A DNA stretch of 64,000 nucleotides from Deltaproteobacteria bacterium (GTDB lineage Bacteria; Desulfobacterota; Binatia; UBA9968). Each line of letters starts with the position of its first letter. The stretch's first letter is position 1. Of this stretch, positions 23,246-32,314 are shown one piece after another. The notes beneath the pieces were generated by a model. That model did not search any database, was not told where the DNA came from, and saw nothing but the letters and a program-made list of their open reading frames with translations. The position numbers and the translations under genes were made by a program. The DNA lies in NCBI GenBank assembly GCA_016210115.1, contig JACQUW010000363.1, positions 23,266 through 87,265 of the forward strand, given 5' to 3'.

Positions 23246-23485
23246 TTTTTTCACCTCCGCCAGTTGTTTATCTCCCCTGCACGACCTCTAGACCAAATGT
23301 GTGACGCCCCGGAATGACATTTTGCTGACTCACTCAATGAGTTCTCTAGAACGGCAACTGAGGATCCCCACGACTCCTATTAGCACATATTGAAAGTCCG
23401 CTTGCAAACGACCTCAACCCTCAAAAGCGGTCCTGCGCATTAAATCTTTACCTCTTCACGCCCATCTGATATAGACTCGCCCGTT

Positions 23486-24172
23486 ATGCGACAAAGAATC
23501 TATTCGTTGCTGGGCAGAGAATTCGTCGAGCTTCTCGGCGCGGCCCAACCTGCGGCTTCGGTCGAAGAAGAGACGCGAGTTCTATTTCAACGCTTCGAGG
23601 CGACGCTCAAACAGCAGGCCCTCTCTCTGGAGAACACGGTGCGTATCAGGATCTGGAGCAGAGACAGGGATGCGCGGAACCGCGCCACGGCTGAGCGCTC
23701 CAAGATTTTGACCGGCAATGCGCGGGCTTGCAGCTCGAGCTATATATCGCCCGATCACTTCGATTCGGACGCCAGAGTCGCTCTGGATCTTCTTGCGATG
23801 AGACCCTCGCGCCCGGACGCGGAGAGAAGACCCGTGGACTTCGAGCCGCCGCGAAACTACCTCTGTTATCTCCGCTATGACTCCTTGATATTTTGTTCGG
23901 GTTTCACATCGGACGCCGGAACACTGGAGGGCCAGGTCGAGGAGATTCTGAAGGCGATAGCAGGCGCCCTCGCCGTCGCCGGAACAAGCTTGAGCAAGGC
24001 AATCAAGCTTTCCCTGTTTCTGCAGCGGAGCCAAAAGCTCGAAACGCTGAAGCAACTTCTCGCGCAGGGTCCAAAGCTGGAGGTCCCCCTGGTGGAATTC
24101 GGCTTTGTGGACGGATACGCAGGCGAAAAAAGCCTGCTGGAGGTCGAGGCTACGGCGGTGGTCGGAGGATAA
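23486..24172 (+). CDS. Two-domain RidA/YjgF-family protein
   Basis: 228 residues, about twice the usual RidA length, with a degenerate N-terminal RidA-like half and a clearer C-terminal half (LIFCSGFTSDAGTLEGQVEEILKAI is one stretch, residues about 133-157, then AGTSLSKAIKLSLFL). RidA proteins hydrolyse reactive enamine/imine intermediates using a conserved Arg; here that position near VPLVEFGFVDG lacks an obvious Arg, so the protein may belong to a non-deaminase subgroup. No ribosome-binding site stands out. It is near flavin oxidoreductase and cupin genes, consistent with a role in a catabolic route. Confidence 0.7.
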   Translation: MRQRIYSLLGREFVELLGAAQPAASVEEETRVLFQRFEATLKQQALSLENTVRIRIWSRDRDARNRATAERSKILTGNARACSSSYISPDHFDSDARVALDLLAMRPSRPDAERRPVDFEPPRNYLCYLRYDSLIFCSGFTSDAGTLEGQVEEILKAIAGALAVAGTSLSKAIKLSLFLQRSQKLETLKQLLAQGPKLEVPLVEFGFVDGYAGEKSLLEVEATAVVGG

Positions 24173-24256
24173 ATGAGACAGGTGGGGAACTAAACCTAAT
24201 CGGAGCGTTTTGGGAAACCACCGAAAGATCATCCACACCCCGAATTTTATCCTCGA

Positions 24257-24421
24257 CTCCGATAAGAGACGTGGTGCAAGCTGCCTCTGCAACAACGCGT
24301 GCTCGGACAGTTGGGCAACTGGAACACCCAGCACCGCCGATGTGTTCGCACGGGCCGAGCGCCGAGCCGCTTCGAGCCGCTCCAGTTCGGCGCGGAAGCG
24401 GTCATGTAGTTTGGTCGTCAT
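24257..24421 (-). pseudogene. Fragment of a small helical protein
   Basis: Starts MTTKLHDRFRAELERLEAAR, is Ala/Arg/Leu-rich for about 55 residues, then runs into sequence without protein character near 24257. Its ATG overlaps the stop of the frame upstream (ATGA), as in a coupled operon. It looks like the N-terminal part of a gene cut short by rearrangement. Family not recognised. Confidence 0.35.
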
Positions 24422-24660
24422 CGTGCAAGAGGGTCACGGGACTGTCCATATAGCGGCTGGCGCTCAGCCGCCGCGGTCATAGCGTCCGTTGTCCTCTCGC
24501 GCGCCACCCTGCTCAGGTCCGCTTTCATGGCAGGCGGTATACGCATGTTCAGTTGCGCCGTATTATCCTGCAGCACGGCCTGCTCCAATATGTGGTCCCT
24601 ATGGATCTTAAAGGTGGGCCTAACCAGATGCAGTTCACCCTTAGGGTCATATCTACGGCA
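24418..24660 (-). pseudogene. Fragment with ribbon-helix-helix-like segment
   Basis: An open frame of 80 codons directly below the SDR remnant and without a clear start. It reads QLNMRIPPAMKADLSRVARE in its centre, which resembles a ribbon-helix-helix DNA-binding segment of the kind found in plasmid addiction and mobilisation proteins. It overlaps the next fragment by ATGA. With the neighbouring broken genes it suggests a scrap of transferred DNA. Identity is tentative. Confidence 0.35.
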
Positions 24661-24916
24661 TTATTCTCCCGCCATTAACGTGAATGGTTTGTCCCGTCAT
24701 GTGGCGGCTGGCTTTACTGGCGAGAAAGGCCACCGCTTCGGCGACATCCTCCGGCTCTCCTGGGTGGCCTAGAGGAATCCTTCTGTTGGCGGATTCCCAC
24801 TCTTCCGTCGAATACTGACTCCTGACTCGGTTCGTCGCGACACGTCCCGGAGCCACTACGTTGACACGGACACCGAAGGGAGCGAGTTCGAGCGCCAACG
24901 TTTTTGAGAAGCCGAC
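24653..24916 (-). pseudogene. 3' fragment of an SDR-family oxidoreductase gene
   Basis: The C-terminal third of a short-chain dehydrogenase/reductase (FabG-like): VGFSKTLALELAPFGVRVN, VVAPGRV, GHPGEPEDVAEAVAFLASKA and TGQTIHVNGG. The Rossmann fold and catalytic Ser-Tyr-Lys are missing because homology stops at about 24916, where a truncated cupin gene begins on the other strand. The fragment is too short to be an enzyme. Confidence 0.8.
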
Positions 24917-25637
24917 TTTAAATTCCTGGCATCAGCATTTTAACGGATCAGGGACGGAACCCGCGCGCTATGTGGCCCTCACCAATGCTCCAGCGGTCTT
25001 CAACATGTTTCATAGCTATGAGTTCATCATGAACAACCCATGTCGGTTTAGAGACCGCTTTGATCATCAAGCGGAATATTTTTCAGGCAAAGGAGAAGCT
25101 CATCCTGGCGATGTTTGGGAAAGTAATTTCATCCCCGATATTCTGGACCTGCCCTTCTATGAGTTTTCCACGAAGGGACCGGGCATGAAACACGTCGAGA
25201 TCGAGCTATCCAGCAACAGGCTGTCGAGTCACATTGCCGAGTTTCCCGTCGGCGTCTATCAGAAAGCGCATCGGCACGGTCCGGGGGCTTACATCATCAC
25301 GCTTAAGGGAAAGGGTTACTCATTGATGTGGCCTGAAGGGCAGAAGTGGGAGAGATTCGATTGGGGACCGTGGAGCATGATGTCTCCCCCCAACCGGTGG
25401 TTCCACCAACATTTCAACCTCGGCAAGGAGCCCGTTAGGCAGCTTGCCCTGAAGGGCTGGGGACAGAAGTATCCGATCGGGGGGTGGGAGCAGATGTTCA
25501 AGAGCACGGAGACGGGTGGAGACATGATTGAACTCGAGGACGAAGATCCGGCCATTCGGGACATGTATATAGAGGAGCTCAAGAAAGAAGGGATGGATCT
25601 CAGGATGGCACCTGTAACGTACAGGAAACGCCCATGA
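24912..25637 (+). pseudogene. 5'-truncated bicupin gene, paralogue of 20928-21968
   Basis: Matches the bicupin at 20928 from its QHFNGS segment (here PTLNSWHQHFNGSG) to the end, including FNMFHSYEFIM, FRDRFDHQAEYF, a RHGPGAYIITLKGKGY second-barrel core, and WFHQHFNLG. Most of the first barrel is missing because homology starts at about 24912, at the junction with the SDR fragment. An in-frame ATG at 24861 would make a chimera reading SDR DNA backwards. A protein with only the second barrel could still fold, but there is no ribosome-binding site. Followed closely by an LLM oxidoreductase gene. Confidence 0.75.
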
Positions 25638-25684
25638 GTCATTTACGAAACCAAGTGTGCGGGCGATTGTGTGAGTGAAAGCCC

Positions 25685-26698
25685 ATGCGCAAATTATCCT
25701 TTGGCCTGGAAATTCATCCCTACTACGACGCAAAAACAGTATTGCAGGAAGTCGAATTGGCTGAGCGGTTGGGCTATGACCATATTTGGATCGGAGACTC
25801 CCAGAGCATCTGGCGCGAGTTGTATGTCCTTTTGGGCGCTGCTGCAAAAGCAACGACGCGCGTCCACCTGGGTAGCGGCGTGACCAATCCCGTCACTCGG
25901 GTTTCTGCCGTGACAGCGAGCGCGTTCGTCACCTTACAAGAGCTGTCAGGGGGTAGAATGATTTTAGGAGTTGGAAGCGGGTACAGCTCCGTGAAAACCG
26001 TGGGCATGAAAGCGTCGACTCTTTCACAACTGGAAAGTTTTGTTGAGCAAATTAGGGACCTATGTCGAGGAAAAACGGTGCAAGGAGCGCCGCATGAGAT
26101 GCGCCTGACATTTGGCAGCGTGGATAAGTCCCCTCCGGTTTTCGTTGCCGCCAGCGGTCCGAAGATGTTGAGGCTCGCGGGACGAGTTGGTGATGGGGTG
26201 ATTATGGCCAGAGTGTCATTAAAAGGTGACGTTTTAAAAAGGATGTTGGAGTGTGTTAGCGAAGGCCGTCAACAGCGAACGATACCTGCGGATGGTTTTC
26301 AAGTCTGTGTTGCGTTGCCTGTCTGTGTCGACGCCGACAGGCAAAAGGCGCTCGCGGCGGTGCGACCTCATGTAGCGCGCAGTCTGATAACGCCTCTATG
26401 GGAGTTCAGCCAAGAGGCCGTAGAGGCCGGAAAAAAGCTTGAGCAGCTATATGACTGTTATGAACATTTGAATCCGACTGCCCAGCATGCGCAAGCCGTA
26501 CCCGATATAGTAGTCCCAGAGTTTGCTATAGCGGGCACAGCCTCAGAATGTATGGAGCAAGCCGCCCGAGTCTTCGAGATGGGCATTGACCAGATAACGA
26601 TTCGGCCCTACGGAGTGGAAGGGTCTTCCCGTAGTGCGATAATTAAAAACTTTGCCCTAGAAGTGATGGACCCCTTAAAGAGGCTTCTCGCGGGTTGA
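25685..26698 (+). CDS. LLM-class flavin-dependent oxidoreductase
   Basis: Luciferase-like (bacterial luciferase/F420-dependent methylene-H4MPT reductase type) protein of 337 residues with the TIM-barrel landmarks: AERLGYDHIWIGDS near the start, LGSGVTNPVTRVSAVTA, ELSGGRMILGVGSG, PPVFVAASGPKMLRLAGRVG and DGVIMARV. These enzymes use FMN or F420 to oxidise or reduce diverse small molecules. It lies directly after a broken cupin gene and before a decarboxylase/binding-type gene on the same strand, suggesting a catabolic operon that lost its first gene. Cofactor choice cannot be read. Confidence 0.9.
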   Translation: MRKLSFGLEIHPYYDAKTVLQEVELAERLGYDHIWIGDSQSIWRELYVLLGAAAKATTRVHLGSGVTNPVTRVSAVTASAFVTLQELSGGRMILGVGSGYSSVKTVGMKASTLSQLESFVEQIRDLCRGKTVQGAPHEMRLTFGSVDKSPPVFVAASGPKMLRLAGRVGDGVIMARVSLKGDVLKRMLECVSEGRQQRTIPADGFQVCVALPVCVDADRQKALAAVRPHVARSLITPLWEFSQEAVEAGKKLEQLYDCYEHLNPTAQHAQAVPDIVVPEFAIAGTASECMEQAARVFEMGIDQITIRPYGVEGSSRSAIIKNFALEVMDPLKRLLAG

Positions 26699-26787
26699 TG
26701 TCCGGATAAGCTGCTGCGCCTCATGTGCCCCCATTGCGGCGCCAAAGCTTGCGACCCTTATCGATTGCAGGAGATCAGGAGAAAGAT

Positions 26788-27798
26788 ATGCCCAAACTCA
26801 CTTTGAGTTTTATTTCCGGGTTCAATGAGCGCGTTCAACCGTTGATGGACGGGAGTATTCAGGCGGAAGGGATTGAGATCATCCCCACTTATTCGAATCC
26901 CGCAGAAACGTTCTGGCGACAGCTCAAATTTCAGGAGTTCGATATCGCAGAAATGTCCATGTCGTCCTATCTCATCGCCCGCTCACGGGGCATGGACATG
27001 ATCGCGCTGCCGGTCTTCCCGACGCGCCGGTTGTTTCAGACGGAAGTTTCGATTCATCTCGACTCCGGTGTCAAGGAGCCGGCCGATCTTATCGGTAAAC
27101 GGATCGGTGTCGCCGAATATCAGCAGACCGCAGCGCTCTGGATTCGAGGAATCTTGGAACACGACTTTGGAGTGTCGCAGTATAAGGTTCACTGGTACAT
27201 GGAGAGGACCGAGGAGCTGAGCCATGGCGGAGCGACCGGATTCAAGCCGCCGCCCGGAATTTCCTTCAACCGAATCCCGCTCGACAAAAGTCTCGCTTCA
27301 ATGCTTCTCAGTAACGAGCTGGATGCGGCGCCGGTCCGCGGCCCATGGACGATGCGACCGAATGTTTTAGGTCGCTCGAGCCGGATCACGGGAACCGGCG
27401 ATTGGAATAAGGTCAAGCCTCTATTCCCTGACCGGATCGCGGAAGGAGAGCGCTTTTTTAAAAAACACGGCTTTCTCCCGGCCAACCACGGCTACATCAT
27501 CCGTGGAGACATTTATCGAAAGTATCCCTGGGTCGCGTTCAATCTCTACAGCGGCTTTGTCAAAGCCAAAGCGTTCGCGCAGGAAAAACTCCTCGAACGC
27601 ATCCCGTCAGCGCTATTTTTCGGGCCGGAGTATCTGGCCATGACCAGGCGGCTCTTCGGCGACGATCCTTTTTGTTACGGTATCAAAGGCAACCTGGCAC
27701 TGCTCGAAACGATTATCGATTATTCGTACGAGCAGGGGTTGACGCCGCGAAAGATGAAGATCGAAGAACTCTTTGCAGAAAGCACACTCGGTCTCTAA
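26788..27798 (+). CDS. 4,5-dihydroxyphthalate decarboxylase-like / periplasmic-binding-fold protein
   Basis: 336 residues without a signal peptide, with a type 2 periplasmic-binding fold pattern: LTLSFISGFNERVQPLMDG at the start, QEFDIAEMSMSSYLIARSRG, ALPVFPTRRLFQTEV, ADLIGKRIGVAEYQQTAALW and a C-terminal GLTPRKMKIEELFA. This matches proteins usually annotated as 4,5-dihydroxyphthalate decarboxylase (phthalate pathway), though many relatives have unknown activity. The ATG at 26788 follows AGGAGAAAG; an upstream start at 26725 lacks support. Sits 90 bases after the LLM oxidoreductase gene, so both may act in one aromatic route. Confidence 0.8.
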   Translation: MPKLTLSFISGFNERVQPLMDGSIQAEGIEIIPTYSNPAETFWRQLKFQEFDIAEMSMSSYLIARSRGMDMIALPVFPTRRLFQTEVSIHLDSGVKEPADLIGKRIGVAEYQQTAALWIRGILEHDFGVSQYKVHWYMERTEELSHGGATGFKPPPGISFNRIPLDKSLASMLLSNELDAAPVRGPWTMRPNVLGRSSRITGTGDWNKVKPLFPDRIAEGERFFKKHGFLPANHGYIIRGDIYRKYPWVAFNLYSGFVKAKAFAQEKLLERIPSALFFGPEYLAMTRRLFGDDPFCYGIKGNLALLETIIDYSYEQGLTPRKMKIEELFAESTLGL

Positions 27799-27850
27799 TT
27801 CCCGATAAGCCCCGATCTGAAACCAATTTTGCCCATTAGATCATCAAGTT

Positions 27851-27872
27851 CCCTCTCCCGTCCAGGAGAGGG
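27851..27872. repeat. REP-like hairpin CCCTCTCC/GGAGAGGG
   Basis: Perfect 8-bp arms with a 6-base loop in the gap after the decarboxylase-like gene. The type is common as dispersed palindromic units; there is no T run, so it is not an intrinsic terminator. The rest of 27799-28079 shows nothing else. Confidence 0.5.
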
Positions 27873-28079
27873 CGCCCTCGATACGCCACTAAACGTGGCT
27901 ACACCCTTGTGTCCCCAATTTCCGACATCTTCTTTCAATTTCCTACAGAGCCGACATATTGCTCCGGGCTAAGCTTCGCGGGACGTAGCATTTATCGGGT
28001 TTTTACATGGAACGGCTCTTGCGTACACCGCATTGGTACGGTTGTTGCTTCTTCTCTAATACGAAGATGGGAATGCTTT

Positions 28080-30119
28080 ATGAAGAAGCGAAAGTATCAC
28101 GTCTGGATCTGGTTGTTTTCTTTCTTCGGTCTTCTTGTAATCGCCGCCGGGGTCTTCCTCTATAATCTGGATTGGAACAAAGCCAAACCGTACATATCCG
28201 CAGCAGCCAGCAAGGCCACGGGACGCCAACTCGTCATTAATGGCGACCTCAACGTAAATCTCGGCTGGATTTCCAAACTCCGCGCAAGGCAAATTCAATT
28301 CCAAAATGCTTCCTGGAGCAGCCATCCACAAATGGTCGAAGTTGAACTTCTCGACGTCGACTTGGACGTGTGGCAACTCCTCAAGTTCCGTATCGTCCTG
28401 CCCGCGATAACCATCTCGAACGCGAAAGTGATCCTGGAAAAAAATGCTGAGGGCTCCGCAAACTGGGAATTTAGCGAGGCTCCCGCTGAAACCAAACCGG
28501 CGGCACCGAAAGATCGGACCACGTTTCCCGTGATCGAAAAGCTCATTATCAAGGACAGCGCGTTGCTTTTTACCAATCAGGAAACCGACGCCCGAATCGA
28601 TTTGAAGCTCAATCACGCCGAGGCGGGGGGCTTTTGGGAGACGCCGGTCAAGCTCAAAGCGGAAGGCCGGTATCAGCAGCAGCCCCTGAGTCTATCGTTA
28701 GGCGGGGGTTCTTACCAAAACCTGACGAGCGCCAAGGAGCCTTACCCTGTGCAGATCAACCTGCGCGCGGGAGACGTCAGAGCGAAGGTCGAGGGTAATC
28801 TGATCGAGCCGCTGCAGATGAAAGGGGAAAACGTGACACTTGATATTCAGGGACAGGACATGAGCAATCTGTTCCCGCTCATTCGTCTCGTTTTTCCATC
28901 GACGCCGCCTTACAGACTGAAAGGCCACTTAAAGCATGAAGGGGACGTCTGGGCTTTCTCGAACTTTTCCGGACAGGTCGGCGGCAGCGATCTATCGGGG
29001 ACGATTCGCGTCGACACAGCGCCGAAGCGTCACGTTATGAAGGCAGACCTCGTTTCGAGCATGCTCGATTTCAAGGATCTTGCGGGGTTTATCGGAGGAG
29101 ACCCCAAGGCGCAGAAGAAACCAGAGGAGCCAAAGAAAGCTGCGGCCGAACCGGAAAGCGACCGGATCTTTCCCGATCAGCGCTATGATTTGGAGCGCCT
29201 GAATGCGATGGATGCGGACGTTCGGCTGCGCGCCAAGAAGATTTTGGCACCCAATCTTCCGATAGACAATCTGGACGCGAGGCTCGACTTGAAGAACGGC
29301 GTTTTGCGCTTCGAGCCGGCCTCCTTCGGAGTTGCCAATGGCCGCATAGAAATCCACAGCACATTCGACGCCTCAAAGCGCCCCTCGAACGTCAAAATCG
29401 ATGTTCGCGCCCGAAATCTCGAGTTGAGGCGATTCATGGGCGAGAGCTCTTTCGCCCAAAAGACTCTGGCGCCTATTGGAGGGCGAATCGCCGTTTCCGG
29501 GACCGGGGAATCGTTTCGCGAGCTTATGGCGACGGCGTCCGGCAATATCTTCTTCGCAATGTCAGGAGGCGAGATTAGCGGTCTTCTCGTCGAACTGGCC
29601 GGGCTCGATGTCGCGCAGACATTAGGCTTACTTATTCGGGGCGATAATCCCATACCGATCCGCTGCGCCCTGGTGGATCTCGAGGGAGAGAACGGACAGA
29701 TGGATGTCAAAACATTCGTTTTCGACACGGCCAGCACCATCGTAGTGGCTGACGGGAAAATCGACCTGCGGGACGAGAAAGTCAATATCGTTTTGACGCC
29801 GGTTCCGAAAAATTTCAGCCCACTGAGCCTCCGGTCGTATATCCGGACGACCGGCCGTTTCAAGAGTATATCGGTATTTCCTGATCCCCTCAGGACCGGA
29901 ACTGAATCGTTGTTTGCTAAGATCTTCAACGTCTTCGTAATGATCGCTTTGATGCCGGTCCAGCCGAGAGACCTCGGGCTGGGGCGGGATGCGGACTGCG
30001 ACGGATTGATCGCCGCTGCCCAAAAAAAAGATCCGGTCGGAGTCGTTCCGACAGCGGGACAAAATACAGTTCCAGCCAATCAAGCGTCCGCGCAAAGACA
30101 CGCTCGCGCAACGCGATGA
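28080..30119 (+). CDS. AsmA-family inner-membrane/periplasmic protein
   Basis: 679 residues from the chosen ATG, which begins KKRKYHVWIWLFSFFGLLV, a basic then hydrophobic signal-anchor; an in-frame ATG at 27909 would add a 57-residue unlikely extension. The AsmA N-terminal domain follows (RQLVINGDLNVNLGW, then a DVDLDVWQLL-type strand), and the C-terminal part has the GNIFFAMSGGEI, GLDVAQTLGLL and FVFDTASTIVVADGKIDLRD repeats typical of the family. AsmA-like proteins bridge the periplasm and help move phospholipids or assemble the outer membrane. No neighbouring gene shows a partner. Confidence 0.88.
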   Translation: MKKRKYHVWIWLFSFFGLLVIAAGVFLYNLDWNKAKPYISAAASKATGRQLVINGDLNVNLGWISKLRARQIQFQNASWSSHPQMVEVELLDVDLDVWQLLKFRIVLPAITISNAKVILEKNAEGSANWEFSEAPAETKPAAPKDRTTFPVIEKLIIKDSALLFTNQETDARIDLKLNHAEAGGFWETPVKLKAEGRYQQQPLSLSLGGGSYQNLTSAKEPYPVQINLRAGDVRAKVEGNLIEPLQMKGENVTLDIQGQDMSNLFPLIRLVFPSTPPYRLKGHLKHEGDVWAFSNFSGQVGGSDLSGTIRVDTAPKRHVMKADLVSSMLDFKDLAGFIGGDPKAQKKPEEPKKAAAEPESDRIFPDQRYDLERLNAMDADVRLRAKKILAPNLPIDNLDARLDLKNGVLRFEPASFGVANGRIEIHSTFDASKRPSNVKIDVRARNLELRRFMGESSFAQKTLAPIGGRIAVSGTGESFRELMATASGNIFFAMSGGEISGLLVELAGLDVAQTLGLLIRGDNPIPIRCALVDLEGENGQMDVKTFVFDTASTIVVADGKIDLRDEKVNIVLTPVPKNFSPLSLRSYIRTTGRFKSISVFPDPLRTGTESLFAKIFNVFVMIALMPVQPRDLGLGRDADCDGLIAAAQKKDPVGVVPTAGQNTVPANQASAQRHARATR

Positions 30120-30155
30120 GCCTGTTAGCCCGGATTATTCACGACCAAAGGTGTG

Positions 30156-30330
30156 GCCTGAGGGGCAGCCTTTCCCGTCGAGAGCAAGAGGCCTCTGCCT
30201 TGAGGTGGACTTTAAACGTCCGATCTGCAGCAAATAACACTGGCGCGATGAGACACATAGCCGAGCACCAAAGACGTCATCGAACCTGCACGTTCCTGTG
30301 CTCTCTCTCTTCAAGGCTCACCCCTCAGGC
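30156..30330. repeat. MITE-like repeat with terminal inverted repeats, copy E
   Basis: Ends are inverted repeats: GCCTGAGGGGCAGCCTT at 30156-30172 and, on the other strand, GCCTGAGGGGTGAGCCTT at 30330-30313, differing by a 1-base indel and one change. Inside, GCCTCTGCCTTGAGG and AACCTGCACGTTCCT match the dispersed repeat seen at 22025-22195 and 52008-52180. No coding frame; it fills half of the 30120-30497 gap, and the remainder shows nothing recognisable. Confidence 0.65.
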
Positions 30331-30497
30331 TGCAGTGTGTCATAATCTATACTCGATCTATGAATCGTCCGGGTTAGGTGTCTGAAGAGAGCGCCCGTTT
30401 TTAGCGTCGCTTCACCTTTTTGTCTTCTTGCCAACCTTAGTTCGTTTGTGTAATAGGGTTTACGGGCCCTTGCTGTTCGTTGCGGCCCCTTGATCCT

Positions 30498-31448
30498 ATG
30501 AATGAGACCCTGAAGAGACAAAGGCTCCGCTTCTCCGTGATCTTCGCAATTGCCGCGATCATCGTTGGCGTAATCCTTGACTCGGGTGCTGCGGCACAAA
30601 CGCCAGGAACGGTGGACGCCAAAACCATCTCTTTAGGAATCGTCTCGGAAATAAATCAGAAGGAGATCGAAGCGCATTTTCGGGATTTTGTCCGTTATGT
30701 CGCGCGAAAGCTCTCCTCCGCGACAGAAATAGAGGGAAAGGTCGTGATAGCGGCCACACCGCTTGAGCTGGTTAAGCTTCTTCAACAGAAGAGCATCGAT
30801 TTCTACATTGAGAGTCCGTATCCAACCTATCTCATCAACCAGGTCCACGGAGCCGCAATGTTACTGTTGAGACGGTGGAAGGGCGGTATGGCGGAATATC
30901 AAAGTCTCATTTTTGCCAAACGAGACGGCGAGATAAAACGCCTCGAAGACCTGCGGGGAAAAATCATCGCGTTTGAGGACCCCGGATCGAGTTCGGGTCA
31001 TTTTCTTCCGAAGTTCTTCCTCCAAAGGAGGGGATTCAAGCTTTCGGAGAAGACCCGAATTGAGCCGAGTGCTTCGCCGAGTGATGTTGCTTATATTTTT
31101 GCCTATTCTCAAGAACGCCTCGTGGAGCTGGTCCTTACAAAACAGGTCGCGGCGGGAGCATTCAGTAGTGACGATTACGCGACACTTGACGAGAAGAAGA
31201 GAGCCGAGATCACCGTCCTTGCGCATACGGAGAAACTCCCGCGCCACCTTCTTTCAATCCGAAAAGATCTGCCGCGGGGAATGGCCGACCGTCTCGAGCA
31301 GGTTCTGATTTCGATGCATGAAGAGGAAGAAGGTCGGGCGATTTTGAAAAAAACCGACAACACAACCAAGTTTGACGTCTTGCCGGGAGGCGAGCCGGCG
31401 GTTCGGCGCATGCTCCTGGAAACTTTTCGCTCCGGCGACCAGAGATAG
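30498..31448 (+). CDS. PhnD-like phosphate/phosphonate-type ABC binding protein
   Basis: 316 residues from the ATG at 30498; the upstream TTG at 30480 is less likely. A basic start and hydrophobic IFAIAAIIVGVIL form a signal peptide or lipid-free anchor. The mature protein has the PhnD/PotD-like type 2 fold: ISLGIVSEINQKEIEAHFRD, ELVKLLQQKSIDFYIESPYP, LEDLRGKIIAFEDPGSSSGH and LVELVLTKQVAAGAFSSDDY. Such proteins bind phosphonates or phosphite, but family members also act as sensors of two-component systems. No transporter genes are near. Confidence 0.85.
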   Translation: MNETLKRQRLRFSVIFAIAAIIVGVILDSGAAAQTPGTVDAKTISLGIVSEINQKEIEAHFRDFVRYVARKLSSATEIEGKVVIAATPLELVKLLQQKSIDFYIESPYPTYLINQVHGAAMLLLRRWKGGMAEYQSLIFAKRDGEIKRLEDLRGKIIAFEDPGSSSGHFLPKFFLQRRGFKLSEKTRIEPSASPSDVAYIFAYSQERLVELVLTKQVAAGAFSSDDYATLDEKKRAEITVLAHTEKLPRHLLSIRKDLPRGMADRLEQVLISMHEEEEGRAILKKTDNTTKFDVLPGGEPAVRRMLLETFRSGDQR

Positions 31449-31606
31449 AAATCTCCTCAAAGACTCCCGCTTTTTTAAGAGACCGTACAAAACAAACCTC
31501 ATCGTGAAATGAGCGTTCTCCGGTAGGCGCGCGTCTTCGCGGAAGAATCTATCCACCGTGACGAGAAGCCTGAGCCCCTTGCCCGGTGGGGCTGGAAACT
31601 GATAGT

Positions 31607-31626
31607 ACTTAATTAGTTTCTAAAGT
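31607..31626. promoter_or_regulatory. Possible TetR operator upstream of the efflux operon
   Basis: The sequence ACTTAATTAGTTTCTAAAGT ends 4 bases before the first ATG of the TetR gene. It has outer arms ACTT/AAGT and inner TTAG/CTAA, an imperfect dyad of the size TetR regulators bind. Autoregulation would fit, but this is only a shape match. Confidence 0.35.
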
Positions 31627-31629
31627 TTT

Positions 31630-32268
31630 ATGATCGCCCAATCCTATCCCGATCATACGCCGGCGGCGGAACTGCCGATGGAGAACTCCATCACGCAACG
31701 GATCGTAACGGCGGCCCGAAAGCACTTTTTTACCCACGGCTTCCGCAACGTCACCATGGATGATCTGGCGGAAGAACTCGGGATGAGCAAGAAAACGCTC
31801 TATGCGTCTTTTTCCAGCAAGGCCGCGCTTCTCCAGGCTGTGTTCCTGGATAAGTTTCGCAGCATCGAGACCGATCTCGATCGAATTATGCGCGACGGCT
31901 CGGCCGATGTTCTGGCCGCGCTCCATCAATTGCTCGCGTGCGTGCAGCGACACACGGAAGAGATCCATCCGCCGCTCGTGCGCGATATTCGGCGAGAAGC
32001 GCCGGAGATATTCAAGCTGGTGGAGAGCCGCCGCCGGGACATCATTCAGCGTTATTTCGGAAAACTTTTTCACGAAGGACGCAGGGCGGGGATCATCCGT
32101 AAAGACATTCCAGTCCGGTTGATGATCGAGATTCTTATTGGCGCAACGGAAGCCATTATGAATCCGTCCAAGATGGCGGAACTTGGCCTTACGCCGAAGA
32201 GCGGCTTTGTTACGATCGTTACAGTAATTCTCGAGGGTGTCATGACCGAAACCGGAAGGTCAAAATAA
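31630..32268 (+). CDS. TetR-family transcriptional regulator
   Basis: 212 residues. The N-terminal helix-turn-helix is clear: ITQRIVTAARKHFFTHGFRN, VTMDDLAEELGMSKKTLYASF, followed by the divergent all-helical ligand-binding domain. As the first gene of the operon that continues with a membrane-fusion protein, a double ATPase, two permeases and an outer-membrane factor, it is most likely the local repressor released by an exported compound. An in-frame ATG at M17 (MENSITQRI) is an alternative start. Confidence 0.92.
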   Translation: MIAQSYPDHTPAAELPMENSITQRIVTAARKHFFTHGFRNVTMDDLAEELGMSKKTLYASFSSKAALLQAVFLDKFRSIETDLDRIMRDGSADVLAALHQLLACVQRHTEEIHPPLVRDIRREAPEIFKLVESRRRDIIQRYFGKLFHEGRRAGIIRKDIPVRLMIEILIGATEAIMNPSKMAELGLTPKSGFVTIVTVILEGVMTETGRSK

Positions 32269-32314
32269 CGGGCGGCACGGCTCGTGATGCCGTGCGCAGT
32301 ATGCCAGGTGATAT

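Noticed and set aside
29183..30079. 298-codon minus-strand ORF
   Set aside because: Shadow of the AsmA gene with Ser/Arg/Pro-rich composition.
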